Shown piece by piece: positions 16,056 to 24,194 of a stretch of 36,031 nucleotides of DNA. The stretch's first letter is position 1. Each line of letters begins with the position of its first letter. A program made the translations under genes and the position numbers. Source of the stretch: Actinomycetes bacterium (GTDB lineage Bacteria; Actinomycetota; Acidimicrobiia; Acidimicrobiales; Palsa-688); contig JAKAQB010000033.1 in the NCBI GenBank assembly GCA_021811865.1, positions 1 through 36,031 on the forward strand, given 5' to 3'. The notes beneath the pieces were generated by a model. The model was given only the letters and a program-made list of their open reading frames with translations, was not told the DNA's origin and ran no database searches.

Positions 16056-16439
16056 ATGTGGACCTCCGACGACGAGGCCAAGGTCCTCTACGTGCAGACC
16101 CACGGGGTCAACGACCCGGGGAGGTCTGCCACGCCGTTCTTCCTCGCAGCCTCGGCGGCGGCGATGGAGTGCGAGGTGGCCATCTATTTCACGATGTACG
16201 GTCCCCAGCTCCTCCAGCGGGACGTCGTCGACAAGATCGGTCCGAAGGGGGACCGTGGCCAGCCGCTCTCCTACTTCATCAAGCAGGCAACGGACCTCGG
16301 TGTGCGCCTGTACGTCTGCCAGCCGTCGCTCGATCTGAACGACCTGCAGCTCGAGGACCTCGTCGACGACGTCGAGATGATCGGCGGCGCCGCTTTCAAC
16401 GATCTCGCGATACGGGCCGATGCGGTCGTCTCCTTCTGA
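16056..16439 (+). CDS. DsrE-family sulfurtransferase
   Basis: A 127-residue DsrE-fold protein: beta strand KVLYVQTHG at the start, AIYFTMYGPQLLQ in the middle, and the conserved LGVRLYVCQPS segment with the probable active cysteine C88; a second cysteine is C39. DsrE proteins bind sulfane sulfur on a cysteine and exchange it with TusA. It lies between tusA and sHdrC1, the arrangement common in sHdr clusters. It is shorter than and clearly different from the second DsrE protein at 31601, so the two probably have distinct partners. Confidence 0.9.
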   Translation: MWTSDDEAKVLYVQTHGVNDPGRSATPFFLAASAAAMECEVAIYFTMYGPQLLQRDVVDKIGPKGDRGQPLSYFIKQATDLGVRLYVCQPSLDLNDLQLEDLVDDVEMIGGAAFNDLAIRADAVVSF

Positions 16440-17181
16440 ACCGGCCGGTGCCGCCGTGGCCGAGCGCCCCCGCGCGCGTGGAGCGGCCGTCAAGTCCGAG
16501 GCGGTCGCCGGCTTCGACGATGTGACCTACGAGGAGAAGCGCAAGCTCTTCGAGGAGGTGAGGAGCGATCTTCGCTTCCCCGACTATCTCTACGGCTGCT
16601 ACGAGTGCGGTATCTGCGTGGCCGTCTGCCCGTCGGCGCGCTTCTACGACTTCAGCCCGCGGCGGATCGCCCAGGCGGCCGCCCGGCAGGACGTCGAGCT
16701 GATCTACCAGCAGATGCAGGAGGACATCTGGGAGTGCTCCCAGTGCTTCTCCTGCTTGCGCTGTCCACGGGGAAACAACCCGGGCGGGATCGTCACGATC
16801 ATGCGCGAGGTGGCCGTCAATCATGGCCTGGCGTCGGCCAAGGAGGCCCTCGAGGGCTACTCGCGCATCATCTACAAGATCATGTCGACGGGAACCCAGG
16901 TCTCCCCCGACATGCTGCAGCCCGACGCCTTCCCTGACTGGGGGCCCGAGGTGGCCGACGTCTCGAACCAGCTCGCCCTGTGGCGGCGGGCGCTCCCCCC
17001 CGAGACCCTTCACACGACGTCGACAGGGTGGGACGTGTCCGACCGGACACTCATCGAGCTGTACCTGATCTGGCTCGAGACCGGAGCGCTCGACATGATC
17101 AGGGACGTCGACGAGGGTCTCCACATGATCCTCGAGGAGGTCATGGAAGAGCGCCTCGAGGAAGAGGGGATCGAGCGGTGA
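16420..17181 (+). CDS. shdrC1: sHdrC1, ferredoxin-like subunit of the sHdr complex
   Basis: A 253-residue iron-sulfur protein resembling HdrC. It carries two 4Fe-4S motifs: CYECGICVAVCP (C60, C63, C66, C70) and CSQCFSCLRCP (C106, C109, C112, C115). The remaining part is helical and ends in a glutamate-rich tail. In heterodisulfide-reductase-like complexes, HdrC passes electrons between HdrB and HdrA. The ATG at 16420 overlaps dsrE by 20 nt; a GTG at 16456 would avoid this, and the family similarity starts after either. First of the C1-B1-A-H-B3 series. Confidence 0.92.
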   Translation: MRSSPSEPAGAAVAERPRARGAAVKSEAVAGFDDVTYEEKRKLFEEVRSDLRFPDYLYGCYECGICVAVCPSARFYDFSPRRIAQAAARQDVELIYQQMQEDIWECSQCFSCLRCPRGNNPGGIVTIMREVAVNHGLASAKEALEGYSRIIYKIMSTGTQVSPDMLQPDAFPDWGPEVADVSNQLALWRRALPPETLHTTSTGWDVSDRTLIELYLIWLETGALDMIRDVDEGLHMILEEVMEERLEEEGIER

Positions 17182-17239
17182 CCTCGCCCTCCCGCCCCGC
17201 CCGTAGGAAACGAACCCACCGACAGCCAAGGGAGGACCG

Positions 17240-18433
17240 ATGCCGATCCCTGTCGAGGTGATGCTGAAGAAGAAGGAGCGCTTCGAGCGGGATCCCGACA
17301 CGATCCCCGCCGACTTCCACGACGAGCTCTTCCGCCTCGAGGCGGAGGGGGAGCTGATCGTCCAGAGGATCCCCGACGGCCAACCCGTCGTGGAGGTGCC
17401 GACGAAGTACGGCCGCCCCAAGCGCGTGCCGAAGGGCCACCTCTGGCACCACAAGTCCTGTGGGCAGTGCGGGCACATCCCCGGGTACTCGACGTCGATC
17501 TTCTGGGTGATGCGCAAGCTCGGCTACGACTACGAGGACCCGCGCGACCAGACGTCCTGCACGGCGTGGAACTACTACGCGAGCGCGACCTCCAACGAGG
17601 CGGCACAGGCCGCCGTGGCGCTTCGCAACTTCGCGACCGCCTATGAGAGCGGCTACTTCCCCCTCATCCACTGCGGCACCTCCTACGGCCATTACAAAGA
17701 GGTCCGCTCCGAGCTGCTGCGCCACCCCGAGCTGCGGGCGCAGGTACGACGGGTCATGGACAAGCTGGGCAAGCCCATGGTGCTGCCCGAGGAGATCGTC
17801 CACTACTCGGAATGGTTCTACGCCCTGCGCCACGAGATCGCCGCCCGTCAGGTGCGCGACTTCTCGGGCATCGCGGTGACGGTCCATCCGGCCTGCCACT
17901 ACTACAAGCTCGTCGAAGGGGACGCGATCTACGACCCGGACGTCTACGGCGGCCAGCGCACGGCCGTCGTCACCGCCCTCGCCGAGGCGCTCGGCGCCGA
18001 GGTGCGCACCTACTCGACATGGTTCGACTGCTGCGGTTTCGGCTTCCGGCACATCCTCGTCCAACGCGACTTCACCCGTTCGTTCGCCACCATCCGCAAG
18101 ATCGAGGTGATGAAGGAGGAGGCCGATCCCGACGTCGTGCTCACCCACGACACCGGATGTGTGACCACCCTCGACAAGAGCCAGTTCGCCGCTCAGGCGC
18201 ACGGCCGCAACGTCGGGGTCGCCGTGATGTCGGAGGCCCAGTTCGCCGCCCTCGCCATGGGCGCGCACCCTTACAAGGTCTGCCAGCTCCACTGGCACTC
18301 GGCCGACTACCGCCCGCTGCTCGAGAAGATGGGCATCGACTGGGAGAAGGCATGGGTCGAATTCGAGACCGACGTCGCGAAGCTCGAACGGGGCGAGAAG
18401 GAATTCCTCAGCTGGGAGGACGTGGACGGCTGA
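17240..18433 (+). CDS. shdrB1: sHdrB1, CCG-domain subunit of the sHdr complex
   Basis: A 397-residue HdrB-like protein. The second cysteine-rich CCG set is clear: C219 (HPACHYYK), C264-C265 (DCCGFGF) and C307 (DTGC). The first set is C74/C77 (SCGQCG), C107 and C145. HdrB-type CCG domains bind a non-cubane 4Fe-4S pair that cleaves or forms disulfides. In the sulfur-oxidising version this is the presumed catalytic site acting on the sulfur substrate or the LbpA lipoyl arm (inference). A GGGAGGACCG ribosome-binding site precedes the ATG. 58 nt separate it from sHdrC1. Confidence 0.92.
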   Translation: MPIPVEVMLKKKERFERDPDTIPADFHDELFRLEAEGELIVQRIPDGQPVVEVPTKYGRPKRVPKGHLWHHKSCGQCGHIPGYSTSIFWVMRKLGYDYEDPRDQTSCTAWNYYASATSNEAAQAAVALRNFATAYESGYFPLIHCGTSYGHYKEVRSELLRHPELRAQVRRVMDKLGKPMVLPEEIVHYSEWFYALRHEIAARQVRDFSGIAVTVHPACHYYKLVEGDAIYDPDVYGGQRTAVVTALAEALGAEVRTYSTWFDCCGFGFRHILVQRDFTRSFATIRKIEVMKEEADPDVVLTHDTGCVTTLDKSQFAAQAHGRNVGVAVMSEAQFAALAMGAHPYKVCQLHWHSADYRPLLEKMGIDWEKAWVEFETDVAKLERGEKEFLSWEDVDG

Positions 18434-18497
18434 GCGGCCCCGGGCGCGTCCATGCCGGGGTGCACCCGGCCGAACGACACCTCACAGGAGAGGCGAC

Positions 18498-19571
18498 ATG
18501 ACGATTGCGAACCAAGCGGCGCCTGCAGTGGCGGTGGTCGGCGGAGGTCCCGCCGGGCTCGCCGCGGCGAGGACGGCAGCCGACCTCGGCAGCCCGGTTG
18601 TGCTGATCGAGCGGCTCGGCTTCCTCGGCGGCATGCCGATCATCGAGAACTACGCCGCCATCACCCCCCACCTCGAACCGGCCGAGGTGGCGATGGGCAG
18701 GATGATCACAGCGGTGGAGAGCCACCCTCTCGTCGAGGTCGTCCTCGACACCGAGGTGACGTCGTGTGAGGGCGAAGCCGGCGCCTTCACTCTCACCCTG
18801 GAGGGCGGGGCGGGTGGAAGCCGGAAGATCTCGGCCGGAGCCGTGGTGGTCGCCACGGGCTTCCAGCACTTCGACCCAGGCCGCGAGACCCAGATGTACG
18901 GCTACTACGAGTTCCCGGACGTCATCGCGCTTCAGGACCTCGAGGCGATGCTGAAGGATCATCACGTCGTCCGACCCTCGAACGGCGAGTCGCCGGCCCG
19001 AGTCTGCTTCGTCCAGTGCGTGGGGAGCCGGGACCGCCAGATCGGCAACGAGTACTGCTCCAAGGTGTGCTGCGGCATCGCTTCGAAAGAGGCGATGGAG
19101 GTCCGCCAGATGCTCCCTGACTGCGAGGTCTTCATCTTCTACATCGACATGCGGATGTACGGCTACTGGGAGAACCAGATCTACTGGCCGGCGCAGGAGC
19201 AGTACCACGTGCAGTACGTAAAGGGCGTCATCAGCGAGGTCCTGCCGAAGGGAGACCGCCTCCTCGTCCGTGGAGAGGACACGACCATGGGCCGCCCGAT
19301 GGAGGTGCTGATGGACCTCGTCGTGCTCTCGGTCGGGATGGAGCCGTCGCCCGGGACCCGGAAGATGGCATCCGTGCTCGGCATCGAGCAGAACAAGTAC
19401 GGCTTCGTCGAGGCGGTGCAACCCCCCCTCGACACGGTGAGCACGAGCCGGGTCGGCGTCTTCGCCGCCGGGGCGGCGCTCGGGCCGGCCGACCTCGAGG
19501 ACAGCGTGTCGACCGGAGCGGCTGCCGCCTCACGTGCCGTCGCGCTGCTGCGGAGCCCGGTCGGGGCGTGA
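18498..19571 (+). CDS. shdrA: sHdrA, FAD-containing subunit of the sHdr complex
   Basis: A 357-residue flavoprotein. The dinucleotide-binding GGGPAG is at 15-20. An iron-sulfur ligand set follows: C170, C174 (CVGSR context) and C187, C191, C192 (YCSKVCC). This single FAD domain with one cluster is the HdrA core, without the extra ferredoxin domains of methanogen HdrA, as expected for sHdrA. It accepts electrons through sHdrC1. The ribosome-binding site is AGGAGAGG, 4 nt before the ATG. The last bases overlap the next gene's GTG (GTGA). Confidence 0.94.
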   Translation: MTIANQAAPAVAVVGGGPAGLAAARTAADLGSPVVLIERLGFLGGMPIIENYAAITPHLEPAEVAMGRMITAVESHPLVEVVLDTEVTSCEGEAGAFTLTLEGGAGGSRKISAGAVVVATGFQHFDPGRETQMYGYYEFPDVIALQDLEAMLKDHHVVRPSNGESPARVCFVQCVGSRDRQIGNEYCSKVCCGIASKEAMEVRQMLPDCEVFIFYIDMRMYGYWENQIYWPAQEQYHVQYVKGVISEVLPKGDRLLVRGEDTTMGRPMEVLMDLVVLSVGMEPSPGTRKMASVLGIEQNKYGFVEAVQPPLDTVSTSRVGVFAAGAALGPADLEDSVSTGAAAASRAVALLRSPVGA

Positions 19572-20317
19572 GCCCTGCGGGGGCGCTCGTGCCCGGACCC
19601 GTCGTCGACGTCCTCACCGCCGGAGAGTTCCTCACCGAGGTGCTCGCCAGAGTGGAGCAGCCGACCCTCGACGAGATCTCCCGCGAGCTCGAGGCGAAGC
19701 ACCGGCTCTTCGCCCAGCTGCTGGGTGACGGCCGGGCCAGCGATCTCGACGAGGGCGGGCTAAGGCGCGTGCTCGGCGCCGTCTTCTCCACCCGGCGGCG
19801 GTCGGACGCGATCATGGCCGAGGTCGGCGCCGGGCGGCTCCGGTCTGCCATCGCCGACCTCCTCGAGGGTGCCGACCCGGTTGCCGAGCGCTTCGAGCGA
19901 TTCGACGCGGTCCTCTCCCCCGTCGCCGACATGGCCTTCGACCTGCCCGGCGAGCTGCTGCACTTCACCTATCCGGATCGGTACTGGCTCTGGACCCGCT
20001 GGCTGTGGGACCCGCGGATCGAGACGGGTTCGCTGCGCCTCGTCACGAGCGACGAGCTCGACCTGAGCGCAGGGGGACGGGGCGACACCTACCTCCGCGT
20101 CGGTCAGGCCATGGCGCTCGTCCACGAGATGGGCCGGGCCGCCGGGTTCGTCACGGGCGAGGACCTTCTCGGCACGGACGTCTACCTCGCCTGCGTCTAC
20201 GCCATCTACATGTACACGGTCCTTCGCATGCGGATGACCCAGGAGTTCAACCGCATCGTCCCGGAGCTGGCGGACCTCGTCCGGCGGCTGCTCGGGGTCC
20301 GCCACCTGGAGAGCTGA
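19568..20317 (+). CDS. shdrH: sHdrH, conserved unknown protein of sHdr clusters
   Basis: A 249-residue, mostly helical, soluble protein without cysteine clusters. It lies between sHdrA and the fused C2/B2 gene, exactly where sHdr clusters keep a conserved hypothetical gene (Hyp or H). A tryptophan- and tyrosine-rich central patch, FTYPDRYWLWTRWLWDP, is distinctive. The only cysteine is in the helix VYLACVYAIYMY. The start is GTG at 19568, overlapping the sHdrA stop by 4 nt, so translation is coupled. The biochemical function is unknown; it is probably structural. Confidence 0.85.
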   Translation: MSPAGALVPGPVVDVLTAGEFLTEVLARVEQPTLDEISRELEAKHRLFAQLLGDGRASDLDEGGLRRVLGAVFSTRRRSDAIMAEVGAGRLRSAIADLLEGADPVAERFERFDAVLSPVADMAFDLPGELLHFTYPDRYWLWTRWLWDPRIETGSLRLVTSDELDLSAGGRGDTYLRVGQAMALVHEMGRAAGFVTGEDLLGTDVYLACVYAIYMYTVLRMRMTQEFNRIVPELADLVRRLLGVRHLES

Positions 20318-20325
20318 GGAGCGCC

Positions 20326-21630
20326 ATGCCCGTCGGAGGCCGAAAGCAGGCACCGGTCGTCATCGAGGAGGAGATGGCCGTCGTCGCCTCGACCATCTCG
20401 GGAAGGACCTCCGAGCTGCCCGCGATGTGGAACCGCATGCTCGAGCCGCGGGTGCTGCGCGACTACGGCTCGGGCGGTTTCGCCCGGCTCGCGGCGCTCC
20501 AGGGTGGTGAGTCCCTCGAGTGGTGCTACGGCTGCGGCAAGTGCGTGCCCGTCTGCCCAGTCGACCTCGTCGGCGAGTACGGACCGCGCAAGCTCCACCG
20601 CAAGGTGCAGTCCGGTGTCGACCTCCTCGCCGACGACGACCTGTGGCTGTGCACCACCTGCATGAACTGCCTGAGGGTGTGCCCGAAGCAGGTGGACATG
20701 ATCAAGGTCATGCCAGCCGCGCGAGGGGCGGCGGTGGGCGCAGGGGAAGTGCCGACCGAGCTGCAGGACGTCTTCGAGAAGACCTTCCGCTACGGCAACT
20801 GTCTCGGGGAGAACCCGCGCCGGCGCCACGCCTGGACCCGCGGTGCCGGCGTGCCCGTGCGGGTGCTCGCCGACCAGCCGGGCCCGGTCGACGTGCTCTT
20901 CTACGTGGAGGACTACTGGAGCTACCACCCTCGCGGCCAGCAGGCGGCTCAGGCTTTCGCCCGGGTCCTCACAGCCCTCGGGGTCGACTTCGCCATCCTC
21001 GGCGCCGAGGAGAAGACGGTCGGGGACTCCCAGCGTCTCGCCGGCGAGGCGGGTCTGTTCGAGGCGCTGATGGAGGACGTCGCCGCCACCCTCGGCCGGT
21101 ACGACTTCCGGCGGATCGTCACGCCCGACCCTCATGGCTTCAACGCCCTCGTCAAGGAGTACCCCAAGCACGGCCACCGGTACGACGTGCTGCACTACAC
21201 CCAGCTGCTCGCACCGCTCGTCGAGCAGATGCCCTTTGCCGCCAGCCTCGAGCGCACCGTCACCTTCCACGACCCGTGCTACCTCGGTCGCCACAACGGG
21301 GAGTACGACGCCCCTCGGACCCTCCTCGAGGCGATCCCGGGCATCCGTCTCGTGGAGATGGGGCGCTGCCGCGAGAACGGCTACTGCTGTGGCGGTGGCG
21401 GTGGCGGCATGTGGCTCGACGGCTTCACCTCCAACCACACGGCCGAGCGGCTCTCGGAACGCCGGGTGCGGGAGGCGGCCGAGACCGGAGCCGACATCCT
21501 CGCGGTCTGCTGCCCGTACGAGGTCTCGCGTTTCGAGGACGCCGCAAAGTCGACCGGCAACGACCACCTCCAGGTGCGCGACATCGTCGAGCTGCTCGAC
21601 GAGGCCATGCGGGGGCACGGTGAAGGCTGA
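20326..21630 (+). CDS. shdrB3: sHdrB3, fused HdrC2/HdrB2-like subunit
   Basis: A 434-residue protein. The N-terminal ferredoxin half has two 4Fe-4S motifs (C67/C70/C73/C77 and C109/C112/C115/C119). The C-terminal half is HdrD-like. Only its second CCG domain is complete: C318 (HDPCYLGRHN), C354-C355 (YCCGGGGGG) and C395-C396. The first CCG domain has lost its cysteines; the expected CPHCFNTL site reads PDPHGFNAL. This is the single-gene replacement for separate sHdrC2 and sHdrB2, seen in the EtfAB-linked version of the pathway. The ATG follows a GAGGAG site that overlaps the previous stop. It is a paralogue of the membrane protein at 28239. Confidence 0.9.
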   Translation: MPVGGRKQAPVVIEEEMAVVASTISGRTSELPAMWNRMLEPRVLRDYGSGGFARLAALQGGESLEWCYGCGKCVPVCPVDLVGEYGPRKLHRKVQSGVDLLADDDLWLCTTCMNCLRVCPKQVDMIKVMPAARGAAVGAGEVPTELQDVFEKTFRYGNCLGENPRRRHAWTRGAGVPVRVLADQPGPVDVLFYVEDYWSYHPRGQQAAQAFARVLTALGVDFAILGAEEKTVGDSQRLAGEAGLFEALMEDVAATLGRYDFRRIVTPDPHGFNALVKEYPKHGHRYDVLHYTQLLAPLVEQMPFAASLERTVTFHDPCYLGRHNGEYDAPRTLLEAIPGIRLVEMGRCRENGYCCGGGGGGMWLDGFTSNHTAERLSERRVREAAETGADILAVCCPYEVSRFEDAAKSTGNDHLQVRDIVELLDEAMRGHGEG

Positions 21631-22696
21631 GCAGGACGCCCGCCTCCGGGTGCTCCGCTTCGGGCGCGTGTCGCCCCTTCGCTCCCAGACGCTCTGGCAC
21701 GCGATCGCCGAGGGGGTCTCGAACGGGGCCCCGGCGACCCTCTCGTTCATGCGCCCGGACTCCCCCTACGTCTCGGTCGGCTACCACCACGATCTCGGGC
21801 AGGTAGATCTCGACGCCTGCGAGCGGGCCGGTCTGCCGGTCTATCGCCGGATGGTCGGCGGCGGAGCGGTCTACCTCGACGAGGGACAGTTGTTCTTCCA
21901 GATCACCGTGGCCGCCACCGATCTGCCGCCGGCGAGACACGACGCGTTGAGCCGCCTGCTCACCCCGGCACTGGCCGCATTCGACGCCGCCGGCCTGCCC
22001 GCGCACCTGGACCGCAGCGGCGAGATCCTCGTCGGCGACCGCAAGGTGTGCGGGCACGGGGCGGGCCAGATCGGCAACGCCGTCGTCGTCGTCGGGAACT
22101 TGATCGAGCGCTTCCACCACGAGACCGCAGCAGGGCTGATGCGCACGCCGGGGCGTGCGACGGCCGCCGAGGCGCTCCGGCTGATGCGGCGCTACGTGGG
22201 TCCGGAGGAAGGGAGCTCGGTCGACCCGGTCGCCTTCGAGCATGCCGCCGTCCGCTCCTACGCCGAGGCACTCGGCCGGGAGCCGTCCGAGGGCAGGCTC
22301 ACCGGCGTCGAGCGCGAGGCGCTCGCCAGGTGGGACCGGCGGCTGGCGTCGCCAGAGTGGCAGGCGGGCCCCGCTCGCCGGCGGTCGAGCGCATGGCAGC
22401 TCAAGGTCCGCTCGGGCGTCTACGTGGTCGCAGCCGAGCACGCTGGTGCTCGCGTCGAGGCGAGCGTCGTCGACGGCCGCCTCGACGCCCTGCGGCTCGA
22501 GGATCCCGAGGCCTCCGGCGGCGCCTCGGCGGCCGTGCAGGCCCTGCGCGGTCGCCCGCTGGCGGAGGTGCCGGCCGTCCTCGCCGACCTCGGAGCTGCC
22601 GGCCGCCGGCTCACCGCCGCCTTCGCGGCCGCGAGCGGCGGCGAGGTGGCCGTGACGAGCCGCGCTCGGGCGGCGACCAGCCAGGAGGCACGATGA
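21620..22696 (+). CDS. Lipoate-protein ligase-like protein (first copy)
   Basis: A 358-residue LplA-type ligase starting at GTG 21620, overlapping the previous gene by 11 nt. The LplA core shows YRRMVGGGAVYLDEG (75-89) and the adenylation lysine K142 in GDRKVCGHGAG. The C-terminal part (about 260-350) looks like the accessory LplA/LplB domain, with SPEWQAG and an IgG-like beta region. It would attach lipoate or octanoate to the LbpA proteins. It lies directly upstream of a divergent LbpA (ATGA overlap). A second ligase follows three genes later, so the two may have different substrates or carriers. Confidence 0.88.
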   Translation: MKAEQDARLRVLRFGRVSPLRSQTLWHAIAEGVSNGAPATLSFMRPDSPYVSVGYHHDLGQVDLDACERAGLPVYRRMVGGGAVYLDEGQLFFQITVAATDLPPARHDALSRLLTPALAAFDAAGLPAHLDRSGEILVGDRKVCGHGAGQIGNAVVVVGNLIERFHHETAAGLMRTPGRATAAEALRLMRRYVGPEEGSSVDPVAFEHAAVRSYAEALGREPSEGRLTGVEREALARWDRRLASPEWQAGPARRRSSAWQLKVRSGVYVVAAEHAGARVEASVVDGRLDALRLEDPEASGGASAAVQALRGRPLAEVPAVLADLGAAGRRLTAAFAAASGGEVAVTSRARAATSQEAR

Positions 22697-23157
22697 GCAC
22701 AGAGCACGGGCAGCAACTGGCCGACATCTCCGGTTACCGGGTGCGCCTGGACCTCGCCTACTTCCGGGAGGCCGATCTCTGGGTGGAGACCCTGGCCGGG
22801 GGGCGGGCGCGCGTGGGACTCGATCCACTCGGTGCCGAGACGAGCGGTACCTTGGCCCAGCTGGCCCTCGTCGCCGTCGGGACGGCCGTCACGAGGGGTC
22901 AGCCGCTCGGCTCGCTCGAGGCCGAGAAGTTCGTCGGCCCGCTCGTGACGCCGCTCAGCGGATCGGTCGTGGCGACGAACGAAGCCGTGGTCGCCCGCCC
23001 GTCGCTCGTCGAGCAGGACCCGTACGGCTCCTGGCTGGTCGAGATCGAGCTCGCCCGCGTGGAGGAGCTCGACGAGCTCGTGTCGGGTGAGACGGTCGCC
23101 GGATACTTCGCCGACCGTGTCGAGCGGTACCGGCGAGAGGGGGTGCTCGCCGAGTGA
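22693..23157 (+). CDS. lbpA: GcvH-like lipoate-binding protein, divergent (LbpA-like 1)
   Basis: A 154-residue GcvH/LbpA-fold protein. The lipoyl lysine is K79 in LEAEKFVGPLVTPLSG, followed by the typical NEAVV and QDPYGSWLVEI strands. In sHdr organisms LbpA replaces free lipoate as the sulfur-binding arm and is essential for the pathway. The motif around the lysine differs from the canonical ESGKWVG of the other two copies, and the N-terminal region is unlike them. Strong AGGAGG ribosome-binding site, 4-nt overlap with the ligase upstream and with lipS1 downstream. Confidence 0.9.
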   Translation: MSTEHGQQLADISGYRVRLDLAYFREADLWVETLAGGRARVGLDPLGAETSGTLAQLALVAVGTAVTRGQPLGSLEAEKFVGPLVTPLSGSVVATNEAVVARPSLVEQDPYGSWLVEIELARVEELDELVSGETVAGYFADRVERYRREGVLAE

Positions 23158-24194
23158 CGAGCGTCTCGCCCTCAGGACCGGTCGAGGCGCTCGCCGTCCG
23201 GCGCGCCCACTTCCCAGATGTGATGGAGTTCTACGCCCCCGGTCTCAAGCGCTGGGAGACCGCCGAGTGGAGGCCGTCGAACCCGCGCCGTTTCCTTCCT
23301 GTCTCGGTGACGGGAAGCGCCTGCGCCCTGCAGTGCGACCACTGCCAGGCCAAGGTGCTCGAGGGGATGGTCTCGGTGCGTGCCGGGACGGACCTGTACG
23401 ACCTCGCACGCTCCCTCAAGCACAAGGGCAGCGACGGCCTTCTCGTCTCGGGTGGCTCGACCCGCTCGGGCGGGGTGCCGCTCCGCCGTCATCTCGTCCA
23501 TGTCCCCCGCATCCGCGACGAGCTCGGCATGAAGGTGATCGTCCACTCCGGGGTCGTCTCGCCCGCTCTCGCCCGCGACCTCGCGGCTGCCGGGGTGGAC
23601 GGGGTCATGCTCGACATCATCGGGGCCGACGAGACGATCCGGGACGTCTACCACCTCGACCTGAGGGCGGCGGACTTCGAGACCTCCCTCGCGGTGCTGG
23701 CCGACGCCGGCCTGCGGATCATTCCCCACATCGTCCTCGGCCTGCACTACGGCCGCTTCCTCGGAGAGCAGGCGGCGCTCGAGATGGTACGACGCCATCC
23801 CGTCTCCACCCTCATCCTCGTGGTGCTCGTCCCGCTCGTCGGCACGCCGATGGCCCATCTGCCTCCGCCTCCGGTCGGCGAGGTCGTCTCGTTCTTCGAG
23901 ACCGCCCGCCTCGCCATGCCGGGCACGAAGGTGAACCTCGGCTGCGCCCGCCCCATGGGGGCGATGAAGGCCGAGCTCGACACGGCCGCCGTCGACCTCG
24001 GGCTGAACGGGATCGCCTACCCCGCCGAGGGAACGATCGCATACGCCCGCTCGCGCGGGCTCGAGCCCCGCTTGTACGAGTGGTGCTGCTCGTTGACCTG
24101 GGCGGGCGACGAGGGTGCTGACTACGCCGAGGTCAGGCTCGGCGAGGGCGCCACGGACCGGGGCATCCCGGTGGCGGGTGTGACAGGGCGATGA
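23154..24194 (+). CDS. lipS1: Radical SAM lipoyl synthase partner (LipS1-like)
   Basis: A 346-residue radical SAM protein with the cluster motif C57-x3-C61-x2-C64 (CALQCDHC). A TIM-barrel-like sequence follows, with LLVSGGSTRSGG, a conserved late cysteine (LGCARP) and WCCSLTW near the end. It lies between an LbpA and a lipoate ligase. The alternative lipoate pathway of sHdr bacteria and archaea uses two separate radical SAM proteins, LipS1 and LipS2, to insert the two sulfurs instead of one LipA. The order of genes suggests LipS1; which sulfur it inserts cannot be told here. Starts with GTG in a GTGA overlap. Confidence 0.82.
   Translation: MTSVSPSGPVEALAVRRAHFPDVMEFYAPGLKRWETAEWRPSNPRRFLPVSVTGSACALQCDHCQAKVLEGMVSVRAGTDLYDLARSLKHKGSDGLLVSGGSTRSGGVPLRRHLVHVPRIRDELGMKVIVHSGVVSPALARDLAAAGVDGVMLDIIGADETIRDVYHLDLRAADFETSLAVLADAGLRIIPHIVLGLHYGRFLGEQAALEMVRRHPVSTLILVVLVPLVGTPMAHLPPPPVGEVVSFFETARLAMPGTKVNLGCARPMGAMKAELDTAAVDLGLNGIAYPAEGTIAYARSRGLEPRLYEWCCSLTWAGDEGADYAEVRLGEGATDRGIPVAGVTGR

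Noticed and set aside
20206..21750. Open frame of 514 codons on the minus strand opposite sHdrB3
   Set aside because: It runs against a gene with two ferredoxin motifs and a CCG domain, has an ordinary antisense composition and no protein-family signal.
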